Positions 33,235 to 42,276 are shown, numbered from the stretch's first letter. The stretch: DNA of 64,000 bases from Paenibacillus durus (GCF_000756615.1 NZ_CP009288.1:1612001-1676000); one strand, 5' to 3'. A program made the numbers and translations. Notes: generated by a model not told the origin, from the sequence alone.

Positions 33235-34332
33235 ATGGGCATGGGAAGATGGAAAATTGGAAGCTTGACGGCTGCGCTTGGGTGCATTGCGCTTGGCGTC
33301 ATTATTGCACTAGTTCAATTCGGTAAGCTAACGTATGAGGCGCTTAGGTTTTTGTGGCCGGCACTGCTTATTCTGCTTGGAGTGGAAATGCTGCTGCGGC
33401 TGCTGTTTAGAACGGAGGCCAGAGCCCGAACCAGCGGATGGGCAATCGTTCTGATTCTGCTGCTGGGCCTCGTGAGCGCAGGACAATCCCTACTTCCGGG
33501 AGGCTCGCTGGACACCCTGCTGGGTAAAGCGCATTTAAGCTCTGTTAACGGAACGGTGCAGATTGGAGAGAACATCAAAAGGGTTAAAATATCGATCCCT
33601 AGCGGCAAGGTTAAGGTGAACGGTATTCAGGGAAGAACTCTTATTTATGATGGGCGCCTGCTCGCTCCCGGCAGCAGCCAAAGTGAAAGCGAGCGGGCAA
33701 TGAATGATTACTGGAAGGTGACAACGAATGGAGACACGGTAGTGCTTGAGATGACGGCGGAAAAAAGCTTGTTATCGGGGATTTATTTCGGCTTTTCCGG
33801 CAACACTCCCTATCTCAATGTGAGTCTTCCTGCGGATCTTGCGGTCATGATCGGAACAAGCGACGGTTCGCTGGACGTATCGGATCTGGACAACGGCATC
33901 GAAGCCAGTACATCCAACGGCAGAATCGAAATGCGGGGAATAAAAGGCGGAGTCAAGGCCGGTACAAGCAACGGTTCGCTTAATCTGCAGAGGGTGGAGG
34001 GAGGAGCCCATATCACCAGTTCCAACGGCTCCATCACGCTGGAGAACATTGCCGGCCAAGTGTACGCCAAGAGCAGCAACGGTAAAATAACCATCCAATC
34101 TCCCGTTACGGGAAACTGGGAGTGCGCTTCGAGCAATGGCAGCATCTCGCTGAAGCTGCCTGGGGCGACGGATGCGTCAATTACCGCCGACACGACCAAC
34201 GGATCGCTGAAGGGAAGCGTCAACTGGCAGAAACAAAGCGACAACAATGGAACTGCGGTGCTTGGCAGCGGAAATCATATTGTAAAGCTGTCCACAACCA
34301 ATGGCAGCGTGAGCGCGGATATAACAGAATAG
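33235..34332 (+). CDS. Membrane-anchored DUF4097-type beta-strand repeat protein
   Basis: 365 residues. Residues 1-90 hold three hydrophobic helices of the LiaF/DUF5668 type. From about residue 115 the protein is all beta strand, and from 200 on the motif T/S-S-N-G-S/R/K recurs at 20-25 residue intervals (ASTSNGRIEM, AGTSNGSLNL, TSSNGSITL, KSSNGKITI, ASSNGSISL, TTNGSLKG, TTNGSVSA). This is the pattern of a beta-solenoid as in DUF4097 (putative adhesin) domains. It is probably outside the membrane and is the last gene of the sigma operon, ended by a hairpin at 34349-34385. The link to cell-envelope stress is by analogy with Lia-type systems. Confidence 0.8.
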   Translation: MGMGRWKIGSLTAALGCIALGVIIALVQFGKLTYEALRFLWPALLILLGVEMLLRLLFRTEARARTSGWAIVLILLLGLVSAGQSLLPGGSLDTLLGKAHLSSVNGTVQIGENIKRVKISIPSGKVKVNGIQGRTLIYDGRLLAPGSSQSESERAMNDYWKVTTNGDTVVLEMTAEKSLLSGIYFGFSGNTPYLNVSLPADLAVMIGTSDGSLDVSDLDNGIEASTSNGRIEMRGIKGGVKAGTSNGSLNLQRVEGGAHITSSNGSITLENIAGQVYAKSSNGKITIQSPVTGNWECASSNGSISLKLPGATDASITADTTNGSLKGSVNWQKQSDNNGTAVLGSGNHIVKLSTTNGSVSADITE

Positions 34333-34348
34333 CCTTGAAAAAAGAAGG

Positions 34349-34392
34349 AGCCGTACGCTTCGGAGAAATCCGGCAGCGTGCGGCTGTTGCTG
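34349..34392 (+). terminator. Terminator-like hairpin after the DUF4097-type gene
   Basis: AGCCGTACGCT (34349-34359) and AGCGTGCGGCT (34375-34385) pair with one mismatch; the tail is only moderately T-rich. Confidence 0.5.
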
Positions 34393-34438
34393 TCCAAATC
34401 CAGAAATTATTAGCTCCCGGACTTATCTGTTAATTGTC

Positions 34439-35419
34439 CTACCAGGCGTATGCTTTAGGAGCCGCTCCTCCAGGTCCGGGGAAGATCTCGTCCAGCCGGG
34501 CCATAACGGCATTGTCAAGCTCGACTTCCAGGGAACGCAGGGAGCTCTCGAACTGTTCCAGCGAGCGGGGACCGATGATCGGCGCGCTTACAGCCGGATT
34601 GGCCAGCAGCCAGGCTAAGGCGACATTGTCCTGAGGTTCGCCAAGCTCCAGGCATAGCTTGGCGAACTGCTCCAGCTGAGTCTGGTGCCGTTCGACGCGT
34701 TCGATATTCCCGCCGCTGCGGCTGCCCGTGATTTTTTTGAGGGCATTGCGGCCGAGCAGACCGCCGTCCAGCGGGCTCCAGGGAATAACGCCAAGCCCCA
34801 GGCTCTGCGCCGCCGGCAGCACTTCAAGCTCCGGCAGCCGGCAGGTCAAGCTGTACTTATGCTGCTCCGATACGAGGCCAAGGAAGCCCCTGGCCTTCGC
34901 TTCCGCTTGAGCAACCGCAATATCCCAGCCCGCAAAGTTGCTGGAGCCGACATAGCCGATTTTGCCCTGCTTTACAGCTAGCTCAAAGGCTCCCCACAGC
35001 TCGTCCCAAGAAACGCTGCGGTCCACATGATGCATCTGGTACAGCTCGATATGGTCGGTCGCAAGCCGCTGCAAAGAGTCTTCCAAGTGCCGGCGGATTT
35101 TGTACGCAGACAGCGAGCGCTCGTCATTCGGACCGTCAAGCGGATCGTTCATGGCGCCGTACACTTTGGTGGCGAGCACGACTTTTTCCCGCCGTCCGCC
35201 GCCCTGCTTAAACCAGCGGCCGATAATGCTTTCGGTCAGGCCGGAGCTTTCCCTGCCCCCGTACACATTCGCAGTGTCAAAAAAATTGATTCCGGCATCA
35301 AGCGCGGCGTCCATAATGCTGAAAGCTTCCTGCTCGTCCGTCAGCGGTCCAAAATTCATCGTCCCCAGACATAGCCGGCTGACCTTCATGCCGGATTTGC
35401 CAAGCTTCGTGTATTGCAC
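34439..35419 (-). CDS. Aldo-keto reductase
   Basis: 326 residues with an NADP-dependent TIM-barrel of the AKR superfamily (YghZ/Tas-like branch). The catalytic tetrad is visible: D in F-F-D-T-A-N-V-Y-G, Y in the same motif, K in VVLATKVYG and H in YQMHHVDRS. The NADP loop APIIGPRSLEQFESS is near the C-terminus. The GTG at 35419 is chosen as the start of MQYTKLGKSGMKVS, the usual AKR opening; a TTG at 35437 is less likely. The substrate is unknown. A cre-like site lies 40 bases upstream. Confidence 0.92.
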   Translation of the reverse strand: MQYTKLGKSGMKVSRLCLGTMNFGPLTDEQEAFSIMDAALDAGINFFDTANVYGGRESSGLTESIIGRWFKQGGGRREKVVLATKVYGAMNDPLDGPNDERSLSAYKIRRHLEDSLQRLATDHIELYQMHHVDRSVSWDELWGAFELAVKQGKIGYVGSSNFAGWDIAVAQAEAKARGFLGLVSEQHKYSLTCRLPELEVLPAAQSLGLGVIPWSPLDGGLLGRNALKKITGSRSGGNIERVERHQTQLEQFAKLCLELGEPQDNVALAWLLANPAVSAPIIGPRSLEQFESSLRSLEVELDNAVMARLDEIFPGPGGAAPKAYAW

Positions 35420-35460
35420 CTCTTGATCACTCCCCAAAATAAAATTAAGAAGCCATTAAC

Positions 35461-35474
35461 CGAAAGCGTTTACT
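35461..35474. promoter_or_regulatory. Candidate cre (CcpA) site upstream of the aldo-keto reductase
   Basis: CGAAAGCGTTTACT differs from the palindromic cre consensus TGWAANCGNTNWCA only at its two outer bases. It lies between the divergent aldo-keto reductase and leuB genes, closer to the former. Catabolite control of the reductase is inferred. The rest of 35475-35690 has no gene. Confidence 0.45.
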
Positions 35475-35697
35475 TACTTAATTGTAAACAACTTTGCAGG
35501 CACGGGCAATACGGTAAAGCGGGCACTTCGAGCAAATGTAATGAATGCCGGGCAATCGGGAATGCTATCGTTGTTTGAATGAGGCGCCCGGCTGTAATTT
35601 TCCGACTCTGATTTGCTGGAAGATTTGCTTTCCGCTCGATCCTAACCGGGTTATAGGCTATTCCTATTAATATGATAGATTCTATATCTTTGTCCTT

Positions 35698-35726
35698 TTG
35701 ACCTCATTATGTTACAACAATATACA
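35698..35726 (+). promoter_or_regulatory. Promoter of leuB
   Basis: TTGACC (35698-35703) and TATACA (35721-35726) lie 17 bases apart and about 45 bases before the ribosome site of leuB. No T-box or other leader fits in the short 5' region. Confidence 0.7.
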
Positions 35727-35775
35727 GAAGAACTATGTCCGCGTAGGCGCGGATCAACTTGAGGAGTGACAAAGA

Positions 35776-36855
35776 ATGAGCGAAGTTAAAAAAATCGCCG
35801 TAATCGCAGGGGACGGTATTGGTCCAGAAGTTGTGGCGGAAGCGGAAAAAGTATTGAAAGTAACCGAGGAAGTATTCGGCTACAAATTTGAGACCGAGCA
35901 CGCGCTGTTCGGCGGTATCGCAATCGACGAGAAGGGCACGCCGCTGCCTGTGGAAACGCTGGATATCTGTAAAAGCGCGGACGCTGTGCTGCTGGGCGCC
36001 GTAGGCGGTCCGAAATGGGACACCAATCCGAAGGAACTTCGTCCGGAGACCGGGCTGCTCGGCATCCGCAAAGCGCTGGGGCTGTTCTCGAATCTCCGTC
36101 CCGCAGTCGTATTCGACTGTCTGAAGGATGCTTCCACGCTGAAGCCGGAAGTGCTTGAAGGAACGGACCTCATCGTCGTACGCGAGCTGACCGGCGGTAT
36201 TTACTTCGGCGAGAAGTTCCGCCGTCAAAGCGAGCAGGGGGAAGAAGCGGTTGATACCTGTGCGTACAATGTGACCGAAGTGGAACGCATCGCCCGCCAG
36301 GCATTTGAAATTGCCGGCAAGCGCCGGGGCAAGCTGGCTTCCGTCGACAAAGCGAACGTGCTGGAAACTTCGCGTCTCTGGCGTGAAGTGGTTATTCGGG
36401 TTGCAGCAGATTATCCGAATGTGGAACTGGAGCATGTGCTGGTCGATAACTGCGCCATGCAGCTGCTGCGCCGCCCGTCGAGCTTTGACGTCATCGTCAC
36501 CGAGAACATGTTCGGCGATATTTTGAGCGATGAAGCCGCTATGCTCACAGGTTCCATCGGCATGCTGGCCTCCGCTTCGCTGGGCGAAGGAAGCTACGGC
36601 CTTTATGAGCCGGTGCATGGTTCAGCTCCGGACATTGCAGGACAAGGATTGGCCAATCCAATTGCCACAATCCTCTCGCTTGCTCTGATGTTCCGCCTGA
36701 CCTTCGGCTATGAAGACGCAGCTGCAGCAATCGAAGCCGCAGTAGCGCAGGTGCTTGATGCAGGGCATCGTACCAGCGATATTGCCGTAGACAAGAGCAA
36801 AGCGATCAGCACGAGCGAGATGGGCGATCTGATTGTCGCAGCTATCCGTAAATAA
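35776..36855 (+). CDS. leuB: 3-isopropylmalate dehydrogenase
   Basis: NAD-dependent, Mg-requiring decarboxylating enzyme of leucine synthesis, 359 residues. Blocks seen: IAVIAGDGIGPEVVAEA, LLGAVGGPKWD, the ELTGGIYFGE and KRRGKLASVDKANVL motifs, the substrate/metal segment NMFGDILSDEAAMLTGS, and the C-terminal HGSAPDIAGQGLANP. GAGGAGTGAC lies ahead of the ATG. It stands alone with its own promoter, separate from leuA and without leuCD beside it. Confidence 0.97.
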   Translation: MSEVKKIAVIAGDGIGPEVVAEAEKVLKVTEEVFGYKFETEHALFGGIAIDEKGTPLPVETLDICKSADAVLLGAVGGPKWDTNPKELRPETGLLGIRKALGLFSNLRPAVVFDCLKDASTLKPEVLEGTDLIVVRELTGGIYFGEKFRRQSEQGEEAVDTCAYNVTEVERIARQAFEIAGKRRGKLASVDKANVLETSRLWREVVIRVAADYPNVELEHVLVDNCAMQLLRRPSSFDVIVTENMFGDILSDEAAMLTGSIGMLASASLGEGSYGLYEPVHGSAPDIAGQGLANPIATILSLALMFRLTFGYEDAAAAIEAAVAQVLDAGHRTSDIAVDKSKAISTSEMGDLIVAAIRK

Positions 36856-36883
36856 GCGAAAATCGTCACAAAATATTGCTTAT

Positions 36884-36898
36884 TTATAATTATTATAA
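36884..36898. promoter_or_regulatory. PerR box upstream of the peroxiredoxin gene
   Basis: TTATAATTATTATAA matches the published Bacillus Per-box consensus (TTATAATnATTATAA) at every position. It lies 20 bases before the -35 box (TTGACT at 36918) of the downstream promoter, whose -10 is TACCAT at 36941, and 170 bases before the ykuU-type start. PerR represses peroxide-defence genes until oxidised. Confidence 0.75.
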
Positions 36899-37070
36899 AA
36901 AAATAATGAATGTAATCTTGACTTTGATTTTGTACGGTGATACCATTTGGTTTGTAACAGCAAAGACGTAACCAAATCGATCAAACTCAAGAAAGACACC
37001 GCCTCTTCATCACCTAATGCGGGTGGATGGCAGATTGTTTTTCTTACATAATCAAAGGAGGATTTTCACA

Positions 37071-37610
37071 ATGGCAGAACGTTTGGTAGGCAAACAGGCT
37101 CCCGATTTCACTATGGAAACCGTATCGGGAGACGGCAAAGAATTTGGCAAAGTTAGCTTGTCCGACTATCGCGGCAAATGGCTCGTATTTTTCTTCTATC
37201 CTCTGGATTTCACTTTCGTGTGCCCGACTGAAATTACGGCGCTCAGCGAAGCAGCCGACCAATTCACGGCGCTTGATACCGAGATTCTTGGCGTAAGCAT
37301 CGATTCCGTACACAGCCACAAGGCTTGGATCAATGCTTCGAAAGAAGCTGGCGGTCTTGGACAGCTGAATTTCCCGCTTGCTTCGGACATCACGAAGAAA
37401 GTAGCCAGCGATTACGGCGTATTGATCGAAGAAGACGGCATCGCGCTTCGCGGTCTCTTCATTATCGATCCGGAAGGCGAACTGAAATACCAAGTAGTTA
37501 ACCATAACGATGTAGGCCGCAGCGTAGAAGAAACTCTGCGTGTGCTGCAGGCGCTGCAATCGGGCGGATTGTGCCCTATGAACTGGAAACCGGGCGACAA
37601 GAACCTGTAA
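37071..37610 (+). CDS. ykuU: 2-Cys peroxiredoxin, YkuU type
   Basis: 179 residues, thioredoxin-fold peroxidase. The peroxidatic Cys lies in the motif F-V-C-P-T-E near residue 50 and the resolving Cys in the C-terminal G-G-L-C-P-M-N-W near residue 170, so it is a typical 2-Cys AhpC-like enzyme that reduces hydrogen and alkyl peroxides. AAAGGAGG precedes ATG 37071 at 8 bases. A perfect PerR box upstream supports peroxide control. The gene is monocistronic with a terminator at 37657. Confidence 0.95.
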   Translation: MAERLVGKQAPDFTMETVSGDGKEFGKVSLSDYRGKWLVFFFYPLDFTFVCPTEITALSEAADQFTALDTEILGVSIDSVHSHKAWINASKEAGGLGQLNFPLASDITKKVASDYGVLIEEDGIALRGLFIIDPEGELKYQVVNHNDVGRSVEETLRVLQALQSGGLCPMNWKPGDKNL

Positions 37611-37656
37611 GCAAAGCTGCAGGGCGTCCTCATCCATGTCCTTTGAAATGCTGATC

Positions 37657-37698
37657 AAAGCCTCCTTCCGGATGATTATCCGGCCAAGGGGGCTTTTT
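37657..37698 (+). terminator. Terminator after the peroxiredoxin gene
   Basis: AAAGCCTCCTT (37657-37667) pairs with AAGGGGGCTTT (37686-37696) with an inner CGGAT/ATCCG stem, followed by T. Confidence 0.8.
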
Positions 37699-37812
37699 GC
37701 AACAAAACGCCCGTCAGTCTTGTCTTGATCTTTATCAGCAGGAATCGCCGGCAACCGAGTATAATACAATAATACGAAACCATTGGAACTGACCTGAGGA
37801 GGGTGAACAATC

Positions 37813-38220
37813 ATGAGTTTTTGCTGTGGAGCGAGTATGGTAGGTACGAAGGGGACGCTTAAGCATTATCGCACGCAAGTCCATAATGTTCCCCTGCTTT
37901 TTTGCCCGGTATGTCACCGGGTCGAGGTTCATTACAAGGTCGAGAATGAGTATGAAATCTTGGCGGAATACGCGCATGGCGACGGCGTTACCGATGTGGA
38001 TTTCCAGGATTATGTGATGGAAGACGAAGAGTCGATTTTTGAAAATGTCGTCAATATGGAAAGTGAAGACGCTATGGCCATTATCCGCAGCCAGATTGAT
38101 ATGGCGCTTGATCTGCTGGCCGTGTCCAAACAAATTGGTGATGTCAAGTGGGAGCGGGAGCTAAAGAAGAGACTCGCCGTTATGAGTCAGCGGCGTCATC
38201 GTCTTCAGCAAAAAGCGTAA
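37813..38220 (+). CDS. Hypothetical protein with YgiT-like zinc-ribbon start
   Basis: 135 residues. The first 40 have cysteine pairs C-C near residue 4 and C-P-V-C near residue 32, with the surrounding text (VPLLFCPVCHRVEVHYKVEN) like the small zinc-ribbon domain of YgiT-type proteins. The remainder is charged and helical and rich in Glu/Asp. GAGGAGGG lies ahead of the ATG at the usual distance. No partner toxin gene is beside it, so the antitoxin role of YgiT relatives is not supported. Function unassigned. Confidence 0.7.
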   Translation: MSFCCGASMVGTKGTLKHYRTQVHNVPLLFCPVCHRVEVHYKVENEYEILAEYAHGDGVTDVDFQDYVMEDEESIFENVVNMESEDAMAIIRSQIDMALDLLAVSKQIGDVKWERELKKRLAVMSQRRHRLQQKA

Positions 38221-38279
38221 AGGCATGGCGTATTTTATTACTTCATCTGGAAAGATCTCCACAACTTACGAGGACACTG

Positions 38280-38326
38280 AAAAAGGCCGTGTATTTCTAC
38301 TTCATGTAGAGATCCATGGCCTTTTT
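38280..38326 (+). terminator. Terminator after the zinc-ribbon protein gene
   Basis: AAAAAGGCC pairs with GGCCTTTTT with additional TG/CA inner bases around a loop of about 20 bases. The region 38327-38743 beyond it is noncoding and holds a perfect 14-base palindrome, CTCGCAATTGCGAG at 38433-38446, followed by a T run, and a second one, CCCTC-GG-GAGGG, near 38481. Confidence 0.7.
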
Positions 38327-38743
38327 GATATACAAGAAGGCAAAAAAGCGCGGAAACAACAAAAAAACGATAACCGCCGTAAACGGCCGTAAATCGCGGT
38401 TTCTCCGTTTTGATGGAACGAATTTCAGTATTCTCGCAATTGCGAGGGTCTTTTTCATGAAGAATAGACGGTTTGCTTAGGCCCTCGGGAGGGCACTAAA
38501 GTATCATTTTATGAATTTTTTTACATTCGACAGTATCTCTGATTGATTTGAGCACTTTTCTTGGATATGATTGGAATATAGTTAAAACGCTTGGATGACT
38601 GAATAAAACTAAGATTATTGCCGAATGTACTAGCGGTTCCATAGCATACACTTATATAACAGCATAATTTGATGTCGCAGAACTGCTTCGTCAATTTAGT
38701 CGTTCTGCTCCGTCAATTTCAGTTGAAGGAGGAACTTCACATC

Positions 38744-39859
38744 GTGCTACATGAAATTCACGAAAGTCGGCTTCTGTCGCCGCGATCGTTCCAAGCCGGG
38801 CTTCTGGACAGTACATATGAAAATGTTCTGGAGCATATTGATTGTGGAGTTATGCTTTTTGATGAAGAAGGAGTTCTAACCTTTGTAAATGCGCGGGCGT
38901 ACGGAATGCTTGAAATCCAGCGCTATACACTGGCAGGATGCACTGTAGTCGATTTGTTGACACATCTTTCTTTGAGCCGGATTAAGAAAAGACAACTGCT
39001 GCATATCTATCGGGAGACAGTTTACAAAGGAAAGACGATGTATGAGTTTATGGACGAATATGGCCGCTATTGGGAAGTAAACGCGTCTTTTGGCGCGGGT
39101 ATGAACGGCAGCTATTTATTTACATTCAAGGAAATTTCCGATTATAAAAAGATAGAACAAACCGCTTACCAAAATGACAATCTGGCTATGCTAGGCAAAT
39201 TATCCGCCTCCATTGCCCATGAAATCCGAAATCCTTTGACAGCCATTCGTGGATTTATCCAGCTGCTTCGCCCGCATCTGCAGGGACTTGGGAAGGAAGA
39301 ATATGCCAAGATCATCTTGGCCGAGATCGACCGTGCCAATGATATTATTCATGAATTTCTATCCTCGTCCAAGCCTTCCTCTCCTCAAGCTGGAATCATT
39401 TCCATTTCTGCCCTGTTGAAAGAAGTCATACTGCTGACAGAAAGCGAAGTATTGATGAAAGGCTGCCAGATCGTTCTTAACGCTATAGCCGGCGAGTTGT
39501 ATATTTCCGTAGATGTGAAGCAGATTAAGCAGGTCCTGATCAATATGATAAGAAACGCCCTGGAGGCGATCTCCGACCGCTTGGACGATACCACAGGGAG
39601 GATTGAGCTTGGGGCGTATAGAGAAGGCGGAGAAGTACGGATAATCGTCTCCGACAACGGTAAAGGCATGGATGTATGCACCATGAGCCATCTGTTCAAC
39701 CAATTCTTCACTACCAAGGAGAACGGCACAGGGCTGGGTCTTTCCGTCAGCGACCGGATCATCAAAAATCATGGGGGACGAATTTCGGTCAGCAGCCGGA
39801 TTAATGAGGGGACCAGTTTTGTGATATCGCTTCCGTTGACTCCCGGGTTTACCGCATAA
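38744..39859 (+). CDS. Orphan PAS-domain sensor histidine kinase
   Basis: 371 residues. An N-terminal PAS domain (ENVLEHIDCGVMLFDEEGVLTFVNARA) is followed by a HisKA dimerisation domain with the phospho-acceptor motif S-I-A-H-E-I-R-N-P-L-T-A-I near residue 155 and an HATPase domain with N (MIRNALEAIS), G1 (VSDNGKGM) and G2 (ENGTGLGLSV) boxes. No membrane helix is seen, so it is soluble, like KinA-type sporulation kinases. No response regulator is adjacent, consistent with a kinase feeding Spo0F; this is inference. The GTG start at 38744 follows AAGGAGG by 11 bases; an in-frame TTG at 38669 has no site. Confidence 0.87.
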   Translation: MLHEIHESRLLSPRSFQAGLLDSTYENVLEHIDCGVMLFDEEGVLTFVNARAYGMLEIQRYTLAGCTVVDLLTHLSLSRIKKRQLLHIYRETVYKGKTMYEFMDEYGRYWEVNASFGAGMNGSYLFTFKEISDYKKIEQTAYQNDNLAMLGKLSASIAHEIRNPLTAIRGFIQLLRPHLQGLGKEEYAKIILAEIDRANDIIHEFLSSSKPSSPQAGIISISALLKEVILLTESEVLMKGCQIVLNAIAGELYISVDVKQIKQVLINMIRNALEAISDRLDDTTGRIELGAYREGGEVRIIVSDNGKGMDVCTMSHLFNQFFTTKENGTGLGLSVSDRIIKNHGGRISVSSRINEGTSFVISLPLTPGFTA

Positions 39860-39939
39860 CCGGAAAGCAGGAACGAAATTACTCCTGGCTTCACCCCGAC
39901 CCCGGAGAAATAAGCCTAAGACGTGAAAACTGTAAACAT

Positions 39940-39979
39940 AAAAAGAGACCGGCAAGAAGATCACTTGGCCGGTCCTTTT
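39940..39979. terminator. Terminator between the kinase gene and the feo operon
   Basis: AAAAGAGACCGGC pairs with GCCGGTCCTTTT (with an offset A) around a loop. It sits between convergent transcripts and can serve both. Confidence 0.75.
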
Positions 39980-39996
39980 GTATACCTTTTTGACAA

Positions 39997-40221
39997 CTAC
40001 ATTCCGACTTGATTGCCATGATGCAGTCCGGATGGCGGGGGCGTTTCTTGAGTGCTGCAGCAGGACAGCGAAGAGTTTTGAGACGCGCCCTGGCAGCTTT
40101 TTCCTTTATCACAACCGGCACAAGCGCCTTGTTTCCCTTTTTGCACATGGCGGTAGAGAATCCAGCCGGAATAACCGAAGATCGCCACAGCAATCAATAT
40201 ATTAATCAGTACACTCATCAT
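39997..40221 (-). CDS. FeoB-associated Cys-rich membrane protein
   Basis: 74 residues: one N-terminal membrane helix (VLINILIAVAIFGYSGWILY), then a cytoplasmic tail with about six cysteines in the order C-A-G-C, S-C, S-C-C. Such proteins commonly sit beside feoB in Firmicutes and may help iron transfer. GGGGAAAT precedes the ATG at 40221. It lies 42 bases after feoB on the same strand. Confidence 0.88.
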   Translation of the reverse strand: MMSVLINILIAVAIFGYSGWILYRHVQKGKQGACAGCDKGKSCQGASQNSSLSCCSTQETPPPSGLHHGNQVGM

Positions 40222-40263
40222 GTAATTTCCCCGCTTTCCCCATATAGGGCTATTCGTATTGGG

Positions 40264-42276
40264 TTAGGCCCATCCAAGGAGCCGTCCGCCTTGATAGATA
40301 ACCAGACTTACCAAATAGGCCAGGACGACGGCATAGGCTATGGAGAAGAAGGTCCATTTCCAGGAAGCCGTTTCTTTCTTGATTACGCCCACCGTAGCAA
40401 GGCAAGGTGTATACAGTAGAATGAAGACCATAAAGCTAACCGAGCTGAGCGGCGTGAACGCCTGGGAAATCTGCGCTTCCAGTCCGGCAGCCTCCGGTGC
40501 GTGATAGATAATGTTCATCGTTGAAACGACAACTTCTTTGGCAAGGAAGCCTGGAACCAGCGTCGAGCCTGCCTGCCAGAAACCAAAGCCGAGCGGCTCC
40601 AGCAGAGGTGCGACAAGACCACCGAATTTGGCGAGGAAGCTGTTGTCCATATCCACACCTAACCCGGTAGGTCCGGCGTAAGACATGATCCAGATGATAA
40701 CCGAACCGGCTAAAATAATCGTCCCTGCTTTGCGCAGGAAACCTTTTCCTTTTTCCCAGGTGCTGCGCGACAGCGACTTTAGCTGCGGCATCCGGTAAGG
40801 AGGAAGCTCGATTACAAATACCGAGGACTCGTTCTTGAACAAATACTTGGAGAAGAGCTTGCACAGCAGCAGCGCGAACACCACTCCCAAAGCATACATC
40901 GTCATAATGACAGCAGCCTGATTTTCCGGGAAAAAGACGGCGGCAAACAGCAGATAGACTGGAAGTCTGGCAGAGCATGACATAAGAGGAAGCAGCAGAG
41001 TTGTCAGCATCCGCTCTTTGGGCTGTTCAATGCTTCGCGCGGCCATAACGGCAGGCACGTTGCAGCCGAAACCGATGATAAATGGAATAAAAGCTTTGCC
41101 GTTCAATCCCATTCGTTCCATGATGCTGTCCACAACGAGACTGACACGGGCCATATACCCGGAATCTTCAACAAAAGAAATGATCAAGAACAGAATGAAG
41201 ATTTGCGGGACAAAGACGATAACGCCGCCTACGCCGCCTATAATGCCGTCAACAAGTAAAGCGTGCACGAAATCAGATGCTCCGACCGTATCAAGAAACG
41301 ATGATGTTCCCGTACTGATTGGACCGGCAAGGAGGCCGTCCAGCAAATCGGACAACGGTGCGCCAACCCATTCGAAGGTCGTCTTAAACAGCACATACAT
41401 AAACGCAAGGAATATCGGCAGTCCGAGATATCGATTCGTAAGGATGGAATCGAGCCGTTCCGTCAAGTTATGGGGTTTTATGCCCGATGTGTCCAGAGCG
41501 TCAAGACAAAGCGAACGGATATAATCGGTTCGAACAGAACGAATCCATTGAGGAAGGGTAAGCGCCAACTTGCTGTTTTGAAGCTCATTCTGACATTTAT
41601 CACGAATAGCAAGCAATTTGTCCGCATCCGCGCGGCCCTTAAGGAATTCCAGGATGACCGGATTTTGCTCCAATAGCTGGAGGGCAACCCAACGATGATT
41701 GGGAAGGCCGATTTCTTGGCTTAGCTCCCGCTCAATGGAGGAGATAGCTTGTTCGACAATTAATCCATAATCCAGCTTGAAGTTCACAGCCGGGATATCC
41801 GCCGAGTTCTCCAGCATGCTCAGCACCTGTGCGGTGCCTTTGCCCGTTCTCGCGACCAGCGGAAGCACAGTAACGCCAAGCTTGGCTTGCAGAACGTCCG
41901 GATGCACCTTAATGCCTCTTGCTTTGGCTACGTCGATCATATTGAGTCCGATGACCGTCGGCCTGCCATACTCGAGCAGTTGGACGGTCAGCAGCAGATT
42001 TCGTTCAAGCTGCGAAGCGTCGACGATGTTGACGAGCGCCTCCGGCGACTCTTCAAGCAGATATTGGGTTGCAACGCCTTCGTCACGCGACAGCGGATGA
42101 AGGGAGTAAATGCCGGGCAAATCAATCAGTGTGCCTGCGCCGTTTTTCAGGTCGCCGACCTTTTTCTCAACCGTTACGCCTGCCCAGTTGCCAACATATT
42201 CATAAGAAGAAGTCAATGTATTAAAAAGGGACGTCTTTCCGGTATTAGGGTTCCCAAGAAGTGCGATAGAGCTCAT
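40264..42276 (-). CDS. feoB: Ferrous iron transport protein B
   Basis: 670 residues. The N-terminal G-protein domain has G1 GNPNTGKTS and G3 D-L-P-G, followed by a helical guanine-nucleotide-dissociation-inhibitor domain and a membrane region of two Gate motifs (FIIGFGCNVPAVMAAR, CPCLATV-like TPCLATVGVIKKE). It is the main anaerobic Fe2+ permease. The ATG start at 42276 overlaps the feoA stop as ATGA, so it is translationally coupled. The downstream gene encodes the Cys-rich partner. Fur control is inferred from the box upstream of feoA. Confidence 0.96.
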   Translation of the reverse strand: MSSIALLGNPNTGKTSLFNTLTSSYEYVGNWAGVTVEKKVGDLKNGAGTLIDLPGIYSLHPLSRDEGVATQYLLEESPEALVNIVDASQLERNLLLTVQLLEYGRPTVIGLNMIDVAKARGIKVHPDVLQAKLGVTVLPLVARTGKGTAQVLSMLENSADIPAVNFKLDYGLIVEQAISSIERELSQEIGLPNHRWVALQLLEQNPVILEFLKGRADADKLLAIRDKCQNELQNSKLALTLPQWIRSVRTDYIRSLCLDALDTSGIKPHNLTERLDSILTNRYLGLPIFLAFMYVLFKTTFEWVGAPLSDLLDGLLAGPISTGTSSFLDTVGASDFVHALLVDGIIGGVGGVIVFVPQIFILFLIISFVEDSGYMARVSLVVDSIMERMGLNGKAFIPFIIGFGCNVPAVMAARSIEQPKERMLTTLLLPLMSCSARLPVYLLFAAVFFPENQAAVIMTMYALGVVFALLLCKLFSKYLFKNESSVFVIELPPYRMPQLKSLSRSTWEKGKGFLRKAGTIILAGSVIIWIMSYAGPTGLGVDMDNSFLAKFGGLVAPLLEPLGFGFWQAGSTLVPGFLAKEVVVSTMNIIYHAPEAAGLEAQISQAFTPLSSVSFMVFILLYTPCLATVGVIKKETASWKWTFFSIAYAVVLAYLVSLVIYQGGRLLGWA

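Noticed and set aside
37813..38220. Toxin-antitoxin pair (YgiT-like)
   Set aside because: Only a zinc-ribbon-like start is seen, with no HTH domain and no MqsR-like or other toxin gene beside it.
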